Below are positions 8,646 to 16,869 of a stretch of DNA of 52,258 nt, one piece after another. The notes below the pieces were generated by a model. The model was not told the DNA's origin. It did no database searches and worked only from the letters and a program-made list of their open reading frames with translations. The translations under genes were made by a program, and so were the position numbers. Position 1 is the first letter of the stretch; every line of letters begins with the position of its first letter. Origin of the DNA: Candidatus Hydrogenedentota bacterium (GTDB lineage: Bacteria > Hydrogenedentota > Hydrogenedentia > Hydrogenedentales > CAILVY01); NCBI GenBank assembly GCA_903837785.1, contig CAILVY010000244.1, forward strand, positions 1-52,258, given 5' to 3'.

Positions 8646-9440
8646 ATGATGCGCGATCTCAAGCGGAGACCCCCTGCAAAGGACGTGTTTCCCCTGTGGC
8701 TGATCTCCTATGCCGACCTGGTGACGCTCCTGCTCTGCTGCTTTCTCATGGTCCTGTCGTTCTCGACGGTCAACAACAAGGTCTTCTCGGAGGCCGCCGC
8801 ATCCATCCAGAGCGCGTTCGGCATCACGCCGCAGGCGGCGCCCCTAGCGGGGGGACGTTCGACAAGGCGGGCCCCGAACCGGGTGGAGAGCGTGGCGCGG
8901 AAGCTGCAGAGCCAGTTGCAGATCGAGGGGCTCGAGCGCCAGGCGAAGATTGAATATGACGCGCAGGGCGGGCTCAAGATCAGCCTGCCGAGCGCTTTTC
9001 TCTTTGATGCGGGCAGTGCCACGCTCAAGCCGGAGACGGCGCAGGTCTTCCGGAACATTGCAGCGGCGCTGCGGGAATTGCCGGATACGTTCGTGGAGGT
9101 TCGGGGCCACACGGATGTTGAGCAGATTACGGACACGGCCCGATTCCGGGACAACTATGATCTGAGTTATTTTCGCGCGGACGCGGTGGTGCGCCAATTG
9201 AGCGTGAGCGGCGCCGTGCCGCTGGAACAATTCGAGATCGTCGCCTGCGGCCCGAATCAGCCCCTGGCCACGAACAACACCGAGGAAGGCCGAAACGCCA
9301 ACCGCCGCGTGGAGATCTTCGTCCGTGGATTGGTAGACAAGACTAGAGTAGAATCTCTGCGGGAAGGTCTGGCCACGCCCGGGGTCGAAGCCCCGGCGGC
9401 GCCGGCGGTATCTCCGCGTGAATTGAACACCTTGAGGTGA
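8646..9440 (+). CDS. motB: Flagellar stator protein MotB/PomB type
   Basis: 264 residues from the first ATG of an ATGATG pair at 8646. The single membrane helix contains the ion-binding Asp at about residue 24 (LWLISYADLVTLLL) and continues CCFLMVLSFS. The C-terminal OmpA-like peptidoglycan-binding domain is clear: FLFDAGSATLKPE, VEVRGHTDVEQ, NRRVEIFVRG. The Cys and the 'LSFS' after the Asp recall PomB/MotS sodium stators, but this is only suggestive. It forms the 5:2 stator with MotA. Confidence 0.93.
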   Translation: MMRDLKRRPPAKDVFPLWLISYADLVTLLLCCFLMVLSFSTVNNKVFSEAAASIQSAFGITPQAAPLAGGRSTRRAPNRVESVARKLQSQLQIEGLERQAKIEYDAQGGLKISLPSAFLFDAGSATLKPETAQVFRNIAAALRELPDTFVEVRGHTDVEQITDTARFRDNYDLSYFRADAVVRQLSVSGAVPLEQFEIVACGPNQPLATNNTEEGRNANRRVEIFVRGLVDKTRVESLREGLATPGVEAPAAPAVSPRELNTLR

Positions 9441-9446
9441 TGTCTA

Positions 9447-10001
9447 ATGGCCGATGCAAAGAAGACGGAAGAGAGTCCGCAAGCCGCCCCGAAGAAGTCG
9501 TCGATGGTCAAGACGATCATCATCGCGCTCGTGATGGTGCTCGTGCCCGCCGTGGTGGCGGTCGCCTTGGTGGTGGTGTTCGTGGTGTTGCCTCGAACCC
9601 CGGCAAAGGGCGAACACAAGGAAGCGGAGAAGACCGAGCATGCGGAGGAGGCGCTGCCGGAGGGCATCGTGACAGTGGACTTCCCGGAAGCGCAGGTGAA
9701 TGTGCTTCCGGACACGCCCGGCGGTCCGGCCCCGATTCTCACGTACGCCGTTTCGATGGCGTTCTCCGGGGGGGAAGAGGGGAAGAAACTGATCGAGGAA
9801 CACAAGTCCTGGTTTACCTCGATGCTGGGGAAGCTTCATCGGAACCGCACCCGCGCCGAATTGAATGATCCGCAGGTGGAAGAGAGCATACTGAAGCAGG
9901 CGAAGCAGGAGGCGACTGCGCTGCTCAAGAAACTCTCTCCCGAAAGCGAGATCAAGGTGGTGGAAGTGATGCATACGAAATTCGCCATTTTCGATTTATG
10001 A
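9447..10001 (+). CDS. fliL: Flagellar basal body-associated protein FliL
   Basis: 184 residues: a short Lys-rich cytoplasmic head, one strong membrane helix (about residues 24-51, VKTIIIALVMVLVPAVVAVA), a charged linker and a periplasmic FliL domain (ITVRYAVSMAF-like pattern read here as LTYAVSMAFSGGEEG). The C-terminus ends with VVEVMHTKFAIFDL, close to the usual FliL ending. FliL surrounds or supports the stator. It starts 6 bases after motB and overlaps fliN by 4 bases. Confidence 0.88.
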   Translation: MADAKKTEESPQAAPKKSSMVKTIIIALVMVLVPAVVAVALVVVFVVLPRTPAKGEHKEAEKTEHAEEALPEGIVTVDFPEAQVNVLPDTPGGPAPILTYAVSMAFSGGEEGKKLIEEHKSWFTSMLGKLHRNRTRAELNDPQVEESILKQAKQEATALLKKLSPESEIKVVEVMHTKFAIFDL

Positions 10002-10345
10002 CCAATCGCGAGCACGGACATAAGCAGGAACTGCCGGACCCGGCCCGGAACGAGGAACTCGTGCCCGTTCAGGCCTCGGGCGACACGCTCGACGTCACTG
10101 ATCTGCGGCAAGTCCGGCTTCGCCTGTCGGCGGACCTGGGCTCGTGTGCGCTGCTGGTGCGCGAGGTCCTTGAACTGAAGCGCGGATCGGTGCTGGCGCT
10201 GGACAAACTCGCGGGTGAGATGGCGGACATCTACGTAAACGGGGTGCCCCTGGCGCGCGGCGAGGTGGTGGTGTTGGGGGATGCCCTTCACGTCCGGATC
10301 GCCGAGATCTTTGGGATGGGCGAAAAGGATATGGGTTATGAATAG
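9998..10345 (+). CDS. fliN: Flagellar motor switch protein FliN
   Basis: 115 residues with a single SpoA (surface presentation of antigens) domain: VRLRLSADLGSCALLVREVLEL, then GSVLALDKLAGEMADIYVNG and ARGEVVVLGDALHVRIAEIFG. FliN forms the base of the C ring and binds FliH. In the common order fliL-fliM-fliN-fliO-fliP a fliM would lie between fliL and this gene, but here fliL and fliN overlap by 4 bases, so fliM must be elsewhere or absent. The stop overlaps the fliO start by 8 bases. Confidence 0.93.
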   Translation: MTNREHGHKQELPDPARNEELVPVQASGDTLDVTDLRQVRLRLSADLGSCALLVREVLELKRGSVLALDKLAGEMADIYVNGVPLARGEVVVLGDALHVRIAEIFGMGEKDMGYE

Positions 10346-11036
10346 GCGCCGGGCGTTACTGGCAGCGGCATGTGCCCTGTATCTTGCCTGGATCGGCGCC
10401 GCGCAGACGCCCGAGGCCAGTCCACCGGCCACGCCGCCTGCCCCAACACCGCGCACGGAATCCGCTCCTGCGGCGGCCCCGGCGGAGGTCCCTGCCTATT
10501 TCAAGGCGCATCAGGCGGCCTGGGATGAAGGCAGCAACGCCGAAAGCGCCAACCCGGCGGCTGCGTCTCCGGCGAAGGAACCCGGTTGGAGCTATTATGT
10601 GCCGCGCATGCTGATGGGACTTTTCGTCGTATGCGGCCTGATTCTGTTGAGTGCATCCCTGCTTCGCCGATTGGGGAAGAACAGTCCGCTCCTGTCCGGA
10701 CCGCGGCTGGGGACCATACTCGGCAAGATTCATCTGAGCCCGAAGACGGCGCTGTTTTATGTCCGAACGGGGGGCAAGGTGCTGGTCATCGGCACGACTC
10801 CGGACACGATTGCGCCGATTGCGGAGTTTGATGTGGAGCTTTTTGAGGCGGAGCAGGAAGCGCCGAACGCGCCTTCCGAAGCCGAATCGGCCGGGTTCCT
10901 GGAGCAACTCCGCGCCTCGGTGAAGCAGGAAGCGCCCGCGGCCAAGACGGATGATGATCTTGTGAAGCTCCGGGGTGACCTCCAGCGGCTGCAACACTAT
11001 CTGCAGGAGAGCGCGCGTGAAATCCGGGAGCCATAG
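10338..11036 (+). CDS. fliO: Flagellar biosynthesis protein FliO
   Basis: 232 residues from the ATG at 10338 (MNRRRALLAAACALYLAW), which looks like a signal peptide. An Ala/Pro-rich stretch of about 65 residues follows, then one membrane helix (about 94-114, RMLMGLFVVCGLILLSASLL) and a small FliO-type cytoplasmic domain (LSPKTALFYVRTGGKVLVIG). FliO helps assemble the FliP ring of the export gate. The long Ala/Pro linker is larger than in enteric FliO. It overlaps fliN by 8 bases and fliP by 20. Confidence 0.82.
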   Translation: MNRRRALLAAACALYLAWIGAAQTPEASPPATPPAPTPRTESAPAAAPAEVPAYFKAHQAAWDEGSNAESANPAAASPAKEPGWSYYVPRMLMGLFVVCGLILLSASLLRRLGKNSPLLSGPRLGTILGKIHLSPKTALFYVRTGGKVLVIGTTPDTIAPIAEFDVELFEAEQEAPNAPSEAESAGFLEQLRASVKQEAPAAKTDDDLVKLRGDLQRLQHYLQESAREIREP

Positions 11037-11793
11037 CGCGCGGACCCTGCTGGTCCTGCTGGGCCTCCTGGCCGCGTGCGGGCTGGCCTATGGCCAGGAT
11101 CGCGGCAATCCGCTGGGGATGGATATCCTGAACGGCGCGCGGCGCGCGGTGGACCAGGACAACATCTCGACCTCGCTGGTGATGGTCTTCATCATCACGG
11201 TGATTTCGCTGGCGCCGGCGATACTCGTGATGACCACGTCGTTCACCCGCATCATCGTGGTGTTCGGCTTTCTTCGCCAGGCCTTGGGCACGCAGCAGAC
11301 GCCGCCGAACCAGGTGTTGATCGGCCTGGCGCTTTTCCTGACGTTCTTCATCATGATGCCGACGTATCAGCGGGTGAATGACGAGGCCCTTCAGCCCTAT
11401 CTCAAGGGGGCATTTCCAAACCAGACGCAGGCGCTTGATGCGGCGTTGAAGCCGCTGCGCGAATTCATGTTTCAGCAGACCAAGCCGAAGGATCTGAAGA
11501 CTTTCCTGCAGTTGGCCAAGCTCGGCCGCCCAAACACGCCCGATGACGTGCCGACGCACGTGCTCATTCCGGCTTTTGTGCTGAGCGAGCTGACGACCGC
11601 GTTCTACATGGGATTTGTGATCTACATCCCCTTCCTGATCATCGACATGGTGGTGGCAAGCACGTTGATGGCCATGGGCATGATGATGCTCCCCCCCATC
11701 TTCGTTTCACTCCCCTTCAAGATCATCATGTTTGTCATAGCCGATGGATGGAACCTGCTGATCAATTCTCTTGTGAGGAGTTTCCAGGCATGA
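11017..11793 (+). CDS. fliP: Flagellar export gate protein FliP
   Basis: 258 residues from a GTG at 11017, chosen because an AGGAG lies 8 bases upstream and because it begins a signal peptide (ARTLLVLLGLLAACGLAYG), which FliP proteins carry. The FliP signatures are unmistakable: TSFTRIIVVFGFLRQALGTQ, PAFVLSELTTAFYMGF and LIIDMVVASTLMAMGMMM. FliP forms the pentameric core of the type III export gate with FliQ and FliR. No fliQ or fliR follows; the next gene overlaps by 4 bases and is unrelated. Confidence 0.96.
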   Translation: MKSGSHSARTLLVLLGLLAACGLAYGQDRGNPLGMDILNGARRAVDQDNISTSLVMVFIITVISLAPAILVMTTSFTRIIVVFGFLRQALGTQQTPPNQVLIGLALFLTFFIMMPTYQRVNDEALQPYLKGAFPNQTQALDAALKPLREFMFQQTKPKDLKTFLQLAKLGRPNTPDDVPTHVLIPAFVLSELTTAFYMGFVIYIPFLIIDMVVASTLMAMGMMMLPPIFVSLPFKIIMFVIADGWNLLINSLVRSFQA

Positions 11794-12239
11794 ACAACGA
11801 GCTGGTCAAGAAAGTGATCATGCTGGCGGTGGTGGTCCTCATCGCCATTCCCATCGTGCCGCACCTCATTCCCAAACCCATCACCTTCGAGCGGATCAAG
11901 GGGGCGTTCGAAGCCGCCAATCTGCCGGTGCAGGAGTACATGGAAGCGCCGCAACCCGGCCTCGAGGCGGCGGCGGAGGCCAGCATGATGATTGGCAGCG
12001 TGCGGGTAAACATCTATCAGTTCGACGACGTCGGCGTCCAGGCGCGGCAGTTCGAGTATCAGAAGAAGGATCCGGGCCAGGCCATCGTCGAAACCTGGGG
12101 CCTGGCGCAGTCGCTGGGCGCCGCCGTTCCCAAACAGACCCCCAGCCTGGCCGCACAACGCCGTTCGTTCATGATCGTGGCCACTGGCGAGGACAAGGCC
12201 CTCCTCAACCGAATCATCGAGGTCTTCAAGTCCTTCTAA
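11790..12239 (+). CDS. Unrecognised membrane-anchored protein at the end of the flagellar unit
   Basis: 149 residues from the ATG at 11790, overlapping fliP by 4 bases. One N-terminal membrane helix (about residues 8-27, VIMLAVVVLIAIPIVPHL) is followed by a ~120-residue exported domain. Visible stretches are EAASMMIGSV-like Ala-rich sequence, VRVNIYQFDDVGVQARQFEYQKK and a C-terminus ending IIEVFKSF. The domain alternates beta-like and helical segments. It does not resemble FliQ (two helices, ~90 residues). No family is recognised. Its place suggests a flagellar or envelope role, which is inference only. Confidence 0.72.
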   Translation: MNNELVKKVIMLAVVVLIAIPIVPHLIPKPITFERIKGAFEAANLPVQEYMEAPQPGLEAAAEASMMIGSVRVNIYQFDDVGVQARQFEYQKKDPGQAIVETWGLAQSLGAAVPKQTPSLAAQRRSFMIVATGEDKALLNRIIEVFKSF

Positions 12240-12320
12240 CGCCCCGCTTCCTTGTGGGAAGTCCAAGCGCCGCCGCCGGGGAGTCGGACGGCAGGCCGCC
12301 AACAAACGCTCGTTAAATGC

Positions 12321-12357
12321 GAACCACGCCGAAACCTTCTGGATCTCGGCGTGGTTC
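12321..12357. terminator. Perfect 12-bp inverted repeat between converging units
   Basis: Arms 12321-12332 (GAACCACGCCGA) and 12346-12357 are perfect reverse complements with a 13-base loop. They lie between the end of the flagellar unit (+) and the end of the H1-like gene (-). T runs are weak on both sides, so this is a bidirectional terminator candidate by position and stem only. Confidence 0.5.
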
Positions 12358-12373
12358 TCGCAGTCTTAGTAGA

Positions 12374-12586
12374 CTATTTCTTCTTCGCGACGGCCTTCTT
12401 GGCGGCCGGTTTCTTCGCGGCCGGCTTCTTCGCGACCGGCTTCTTGGCAGCCGGCTTCTTCGCGGCGACTTTCTTCGCCGGGGCTTTCTTCACGGCGGCT
12501 TTCGCGGCCGGGGCCTTCTTCGCGGCGACTTTCTTCGCCGGGGCCTTCTTCGCAACTGCCTTCATTTTGCAACCACACGCTGCCAT
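12374..12586 (-). CDS. Histone H1-like Lys/Ala-rich protein
   Basis: 70 residues. After a short head MAACGCKMKAV with two Cys, the protein consists of AKKAPAKKVAAKKP-type repeats; roughly 90 percent of it is Ala, Lys, Pro or Val. This composition is that of bacterial histone-H1-like nucleoid proteins (Hc1/AlgP C-terminal tails), which bind DNA through Lys. An AGGGAGAA ribosome binding site lies upstream on the minus strand, and a good promoter is present at 12626-12654. A 30-bp exact repeat spaced 60 bases apart lies inside. Low-complexity frames can arise by chance, but promoter, RBS and codon-periodic repeat support a real gene. Confidence 0.75.
   Translation of the reverse strand: MAACGCKMKAVAKKAPAKKVAAKKAPAAKAAVKKAPAKKVAAKKPAAKKPVAKKPAAKKPAAKKAVAKKK
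12455..12544. repeat. 30-bp direct repeat inside the H1-like gene
   Basis: Copies at 12455-12484 and 12515-12544 are identical and offset by exactly 60 bases (20 codons). They sit among shorter 15-bp repeats coding for AAKKP units. Slippage or recombination here would change the number of Lys-rich repeats without shifting the frame. Confidence 0.85.
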
Positions 12587-12598
12587 AGGTTTTTCTCC

Positions 12599-12701
12599 CT
12601 TTGGTTGAACCTAGACTACCCGCATATAGTAGCACGTTCCTTTTCGGAACGCAACATATTGTATGGATTAAATTGAGGGGTGGAATTGGGTTCAACCAAA
12701 G
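12599..12701. repeat. 13-bp perfect inverted repeats bracketing the H1-like promoter
   Basis: CTTTGGTTGAACC at 12599-12611 and its exact reverse complement at 12689-12701. One copy lies in the 5' untranslated region next to the ribosome binding site of the H1-like gene, the other upstream of its -35 box. The 77 bases between them are unusually AT-rich for this window. Confidence 0.85.
12626..12654 (-). promoter_or_regulatory. Probable promoter of the H1-like gene
   Basis: Read on the minus strand: TTGCGT (12654-12649), a 17-base spacer and TACTAT (12631-12626). The spacer contains GTTCC-GAAAA-GGAAC, a small palindrome that could be an operator. The box layout recurs before several other genes in the window. 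Confidence 0.55.
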
Positions 12702-12737
12702 CGAAACCTCGCGAGTCTCCGCAGATCATGAAAACCG

Positions 12738-13682
12738 CTAAAACTGGTTTTTCACCGCGTCGATGAGTGCGATGAAGGCGCGGTTCACAGGATGGGTGGA
12801 CGGATACTTGAGGAACTCCACGTGGCCATCCATGAACAGGGCGTTGGCGCCGCCGGGCACGTGATTGAAATTGCTGGCGACGGAAGTAGCAATGTCATAT
12901 TGGACTGCTATTGTACTCTGTGCATTTGCCGAGGCGGCGGGGTTGTTGATGTCGGTAATCAGGAAGCGTTCAACGCCTTCACGGAGGCGGTAGGCATTGA
13001 AGGTGCCCAGGGTGGCGTGATTCTGAATTTCGAGGTCGTTATCCATCAGTTTCGCGACTTCGGCCAAGTCCGCCGGATCGCTGCTTCCGTCCAGTTGTGC
13101 GAAGGGCAGCGCAAATTGCAGCAGGGAGGCGGCGAAGCCGGCGTCGAAGAGGGACAGCGGGTTCTGGGCGGGATCGACGAAGCGTGGATCGTTCTCGTCT
13201 ACGCCGGGCGCGAGGTAGATAATCTTGTTGAGGACCCATCCGAAGTAGACATAGGAAAGGTCGTCGATCTTGCAGGGGCAAATGCCGCTGGCCGGGTCAG
13301 CGGCGTTGCAGAGCCAGCGTCCTTCGGCGAGCGCCTTGCTTCCGTCGCTGTCGGAGGGGCACACCATGACCTTAGTGTCGCTGAGGTATTCGGGGTAGAG
13401 GCATTCGCCTTGCCAGACCACGCCGAAGGTGACTTGGCCGGGGGTACAGGAATCGTTGTCATCGGTTCGGTAGCGGTCCGGGGGAAACTTCTGGCCCGCG
13501 GACTCGTTGGCATACATCTTCATCGAGAGGCCGGCCTGTTTGAGGTTGTTCTGGCAACTGGACCGGCGGGCGGCTTCCCGCGCACGCGCCAATGCCGGCA
13601 GGAGGATAGCCGCCAAGATGCCGATGATGGCGATTACGACAAGCAGTTCAATCAGTGTAAAACCCTTGCGCGTCAATTTCAT
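12738..13682 (-). CDS. Prepilin-like secreted protein, DUF1559 type
   Basis: 314 residues from the ATG at 13682. The start is set by the type IV prepilin signature [19 protein letters not shown], with cleavage expected between Gly and Phe and the +5 Glu present. [20 protein letters not shown] and the C-terminal [15 protein letters not shown] are hallmarks of the DUF1559 proteins abundant in Planctomycetes and relatives. A GAAGGGAGT ribosome binding site lies upstream. These proteins are exported through type II-like systems; their role is unknown. No pilus assembly genes are nearby, so it stands alone. An ATG further upstream (13766) would spoil the signal peptide. Confidence 0.9.
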   Translation of the reverse strand: MKLTRKGFTLIELLVVIAIIGILAAILLPALARAREAARRSSCQNNLKQAGLSMKMYANESAGQKFPPDRYRTDDNDSCTPGQVTFGVVWQGECLYPEYLSDTKVMVCPSDSDGSKALAEGRWLCNAADPASGICPCKIDDLSYVYFGWVLNKIIYLAPGVDENDPRFVDPAQNPLSLFDAGFAASLLQFALPFAQLDGSSDPADLAEVAKLMDNDLEIQNHATLGTFNAYRLREGVERFLITDINNPAASANAQSTIAVQYDIATSVASNFNHVPGGANALFMDGHVEFLKYPSTHPVNRAFIALIDAVKNQF

Positions 13683-14046
13683 GCCATGACTCCCTTCGGG
13701 GCGCAGCCCCATTTGTCTCCCGATGCTCCACCACACGACAGCACACCTCCCTGTCGTGCTCCGCACGCATCATAGCAGGTTCCTGTGTGAAGCCCGTAGT
13801 CCCTTCAATCCTTGAAAAACGCCTTTGCATATTCCATACTCTGACTAAGGCCACCACCCCTCGGGGCCGAACGAGCACCCGTGAAAGAGGAGATGCGGCA
13901 AACGGCGGGCGCGGCTGATGGGGCGCTCCCGTCAAGGACGTTTCCACAAGGATTCGCGGGGGGCCGGTGGGGATGGCCTTGGAATTGCCTGGGTTTTGTG
14001 GGAAGCCGTGTGCGCGGCAGGGATTCTTGATGTGTTCAGGGACGCA
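13683..14046. other. Intergenic region between prepilin-like gene and histidine kinase
   Basis: About 360 bases between divergent genes. It holds one plus-strand promoter-like element (13812-13840) for the kinase. No convincing promoter was found for the prepilin-like gene. An open frame from 13918 into the kinase is possible but its residues look non-coding. No small gene, RNA or repeat was recognised. Confidence 0.5.
13812..13840 (+). promoter_or_regulatory. Possible promoter of the hybrid histidine kinase
   Basis: TTGAAA (13812-13817), a 17-base spacer and CATACT (13835-13840) in a local AT-rich patch. Transcription would start near 13847, about 200 bases before the preferred kinase start. 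Confidence 0.4.
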
Positions 14047-16494
14047 ATGCGCGGGGGTGTTGATCTTACAGGCCGCCGTTCAGCCTTTTGGTTGGCTGAA
14101 CTGTGCGTCATTGCCGCGTTGTATTTTATCGAAACTCGCATTGGACTGGCACTCTCCTTTAAATCACTGGATGCGTCGCCGGTATGGTCCGCCGCGGACC
14201 TGGCGTTCGTGGCCCTGTTTCTGCGGGGTTTGCGCGTGTGGCCGGCCGTTACGCTGGGCACCTTCGTTTCGTGCCTGTTCATGTTTGTGCCGCACGGCCT
14301 GCCGGCCGGCCGCTTGATCGCCGTGGCCGCGGCCGTGGCCCTGGGCAATACGCTTGAAGTGATCGCGGGCGTCGCCGCATTTCGGCGTCTCAGTTCTTCG
14401 CCGCATCCTCTGGGCAAGGTCCAGGACGTGGCGGCATTCGTGGTGTTCACGGCGTTTCTGTCCACCGCATTCGGGGCCGCCGCGGGAAGCTGCGCGGTAT
14501 CGGCGGCGGGCCTGACGCCGTGGTCCGAGTTTTGGGAAGTGTGGTTCACGTGGTGGACGGGCAATGCGATGCGCGTGCTCATTGTCGTTCCCTTCGTGCT
14601 GGTCTGGCTGACGGGAGGATTCCGTCTTTCCCAGCCCAAACGGCTCGTCGAAGCCGTGCTGGTGCTGCTCGCCCTGGGTATCCTCAGCGTTTATGTGTTT
14701 CGGGCTGACCCGAACATTTCGGCCAATATCGGCAATCATCTCCCCTATCTGACGTTTCCGGTAATCGTTTGGGCGGCGTGGCGCTTCGGCGCCCGCGGCG
14801 CGGCCAGCGCAGTGCTTCTTGCCTCGCTGGTGGCGGGCTGGTACGCCATTCGCGGCGCCGGTCCTTACACGCTCCAGTCGCCCCGCGCCGCGCTGCTATC
14901 GCTGGAACTGTATCAGGCGGTGCTTTGCGTGACCGCCTTCGCCTTCGCGGCGGTGCTGACGGAACGCAGGCGGGCGGAAGAGGCCAGTGCGCATCTCGCC
15001 GCCGCGGTGAGACAGGCATCGGAAGGCATGATCATCAGTTCTCCTGAGGGGGTAATCCAATATGTGAATCCGGCCTTCGAGCAGATTTCCGGATTCCCCT
15101 CGGGCGCGTGTGTGGGCAAGACCCTGGATGCCGTCAGGAATACGGGGGGGCCGCCACTGCTCTCGGAGGAGGTGTTGAGGTCCGTGCGGAGCGGATCGCC
15201 TTGGAAGGGGCGCGATGTCAGCAGAACCAAGTCGGGAATGCCCTATCATGCTGAACTCTCCGTGTCGTGTGTTCGCGGACCAGACGCCGCGCCGTCAAAT
15301 CTTGTGGCGATGATCCGCGACGTGACGCACGAGACCGATCTCGAGAACCGGCTGCTACACACCCAGAAGATGGAGGCCATCGGGACGCTGGCGGGCGGTA
15401 TCGCGCATGATTTCAACAATATTCTGGCGATCATTCTCGGTTTTGCGGAGCAGGCGGTCCATCAGGTTCCCGCGGACGGCCTGGCAGCGCTTTGCCTCAG
15501 ACGCATACTCAAAGCCGGGCATCGCGGTTCCGAATTGGTGAAGCAAATCCTGACGTTCAGCCACCACGCCGAACAAGATCGCGAAGTCCTGGCGCTCGTT
15601 CCGCTGGTTGCGGAAGCAGTCAAGCTCTTTCGCGGATCGCTCGCGCCGGGGATCACGATTCAGGAGCGTTATGACCTCGAATGCAGTCCCATCCTGGCCG
15701 ATCCCGCGCGCGTCCATCAGATTGTCATGAACCTCTGCTCGAATGCCTGTCACGCGATGCGCGACGGCGGCGGCGTGCTGTCCGTCAGCGTGAGTGAAGT
15801 CGCCCTGCCCGAGGAAGGTCCGGACACACCGGCCAGAGCACACGACGGGACCTACGTTCGACTCCGCGTTCAGGACACGGGCGAAGGCATGGATGAATCC
15901 GTCCAGCGACGCATATTCGATCCGTTCTTTACGACCAAACGGCACGGCGAGGGCACAGGGCTGGGCCTGGCCATTGTTCACGGCATTGTGAAGGCGGGCG
16001 GCGGGATTATCCGGACCACAAGCGCCCCCGGACAGGGGAGCATCTTTGACGTACTGCTTCCGGTATGTGATGCAACCATGTTGGCGGCGGCAGAACCGGA
16101 TTCCCCTGTGGCCAATCCCGTCTCAGGTTCAGAGCACATCCTTTTCGTGGATGATGAAGAGGCCCTCGCCGAGGTCGTCCGGTACGGCTTGGAGTCCTTC
16201 GGGTACCGCGTGACCACATTTACCGGCGCTCAACAGGCGATAGACGCGTTTCGCGGCGCGCCCGGCCGGTTTGACCTGGTCCTGACGGATCTCATGATGC
16301 CGAACGTCAACGGGATTCAGCTCGCGCAAACCGTCTCCCGTTTGAACACGGGGATCCCGATTCTGGCGTGCACCGGGAACTTCGAGAGCCTTGACCGGGA
16401 ACAGCTCCGTGCGGCAGGCATCCTCGACGTCATCAAAAAGCCCTTTTCCAACCAGGAACTTGCCTCAGCCATCCGCCGCTCGCTGGATGCGTAA
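14047..16494 (+). CDS. MASE1-PAS hybrid histidine kinase with receiver domain
   Basis: 815 residues from the ATG at 14047, preceded by an AGGGA; the frame is open from 13918, so a longer form is possible. Residues ~15-300 form a multi-span membrane sensor resembling MASE1 (ETRIGLALSFKS; LRVWPAVTLGTF). A PAS domain starts near 319 (SPEGVIQYVNPAFEQISGF). The HisKA motif GGIAHDFNNILA has its His at about 454. The ATPase domain shows an N box (VMNLCSNACHAM) and G boxes (DTGEGMD; GTGLGLAIVHG). A C-terminal receiver has the phospho-acceptor Asp at about 748 (LVLTDLMMPNVNG) and Lys in IKKPF. No separate response regulator lies nearby, so the output partner is unknown. Confidence 0.92.
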   Translation: MRGGVDLTGRRSAFWLAELCVIAALYFIETRIGLALSFKSLDASPVWSAADLAFVALFLRGLRVWPAVTLGTFVSCLFMFVPHGLPAGRLIAVAAAVALGNTLEVIAGVAAFRRLSSSPHPLGKVQDVAAFVVFTAFLSTAFGAAAGSCAVSAAGLTPWSEFWEVWFTWWTGNAMRVLIVVPFVLVWLTGGFRLSQPKRLVEAVLVLLALGILSVYVFRADPNISANIGNHLPYLTFPVIVWAAWRFGARGAASAVLLASLVAGWYAIRGAGPYTLQSPRAALLSLELYQAVLCVTAFAFAAVLTERRRAEEASAHLAAAVRQASEGMIISSPEGVIQYVNPAFEQISGFPSGACVGKTLDAVRNTGGPPLLSEEVLRSVRSGSPWKGRDVSRTKSGMPYHAELSVSCVRGPDAAPSNLVAMIRDVTHETDLENRLLHTQKMEAIGTLAGGIAHDFNNILAIILGFAEQAVHQVPADGLAALCLRRILKAGHRGSELVKQILTFSHHAEQDREVLALVPLVAEAVKLFRGSLAPGITIQERYDLECSPILADPARVHQIVMNLCSNACHAMRDGGGVLSVSVSEVALPEEGPDTPARAHDGTYVRLRVQDTGEGMDESVQRRIFDPFFTTKRHGEGTGLGLAIVHGIVKAGGGIIRTTSAPGQGSIFDVLLPVCDATMLAAAEPDSPVANPVSGSEHILFVDDEEALAEVVRYGLESFGYRVTTFTGAQQAIDAFRGAPGRFDLVLTDLMMPNVNGIQLAQTVSRLNTGIPILACTGNFESLDREQLRAAGILDVIKKPFSNQELASAIRRSLDA

Positions 16495-16869
16495 CCTGAA
16501 TGCGGGGCATGCCGGCGGGAAGCCCCTGGAGCGCACATAAGCGTTGCCTCCGAGCAGGCGGTGCTGTCTGCATGTTGTACCCGTTCATGGGCGGCGTCAG
16601 GCCATATATGCCCTGTCTTCTTGCGGGCATCCCAAGCCCGGGAATCACCCACCGGTAAGTACAGCGCCCTTGCGGAAAGAGGGTTTTCCTGCTATACTCG
16701 ATTTTGGTGAGTGAACTTAGGTGCGGACGCCTTCAGGGGATTGTAAGGCGGCCTTAGGGGAAACCAGGCCACATCCGCGCACCCACCGGGACTGAGGGCG
16801 TTTGTTTTGTTCATAGGAGCAGACGGCTAAACGACCAGACAGAATGGCTGAAAAAGGGGTCTCAGGGGA
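16495..16869. other. Intergenic region before the Ser/Thr kinase gene
   Basis: About 375 bases. A promoter-like element lies at 16670-16698, which would leave a 5' untranslated leader of about 165 bases. The leader contains a small palindrome, TAAGG-CGG-CCTTA (16744-16756). No known riboswitch fold, RNA gene or small coding sequence was recognised. Confidence 0.5.
16670..16698 (+). promoter_or_regulatory. Probable promoter of the Ser/Thr kinase gene
   Basis: TTGCGG (16670-16675), a 17-base spacer and TATACT (16693-16698), five of six matches to the -10 consensus. The -35 belongs to the TTGCG(G/T) type seen before several genes here. Confidence 0.55.

Noticed and set aside
13918-14046. Upstream extension of the histidine kinase to 13918
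   Set aside because: The extra 43 residues have no sensor-like pattern; the ATG at 14047 has an AGGGA and leads straight into the membrane domain. The choice is not certain.
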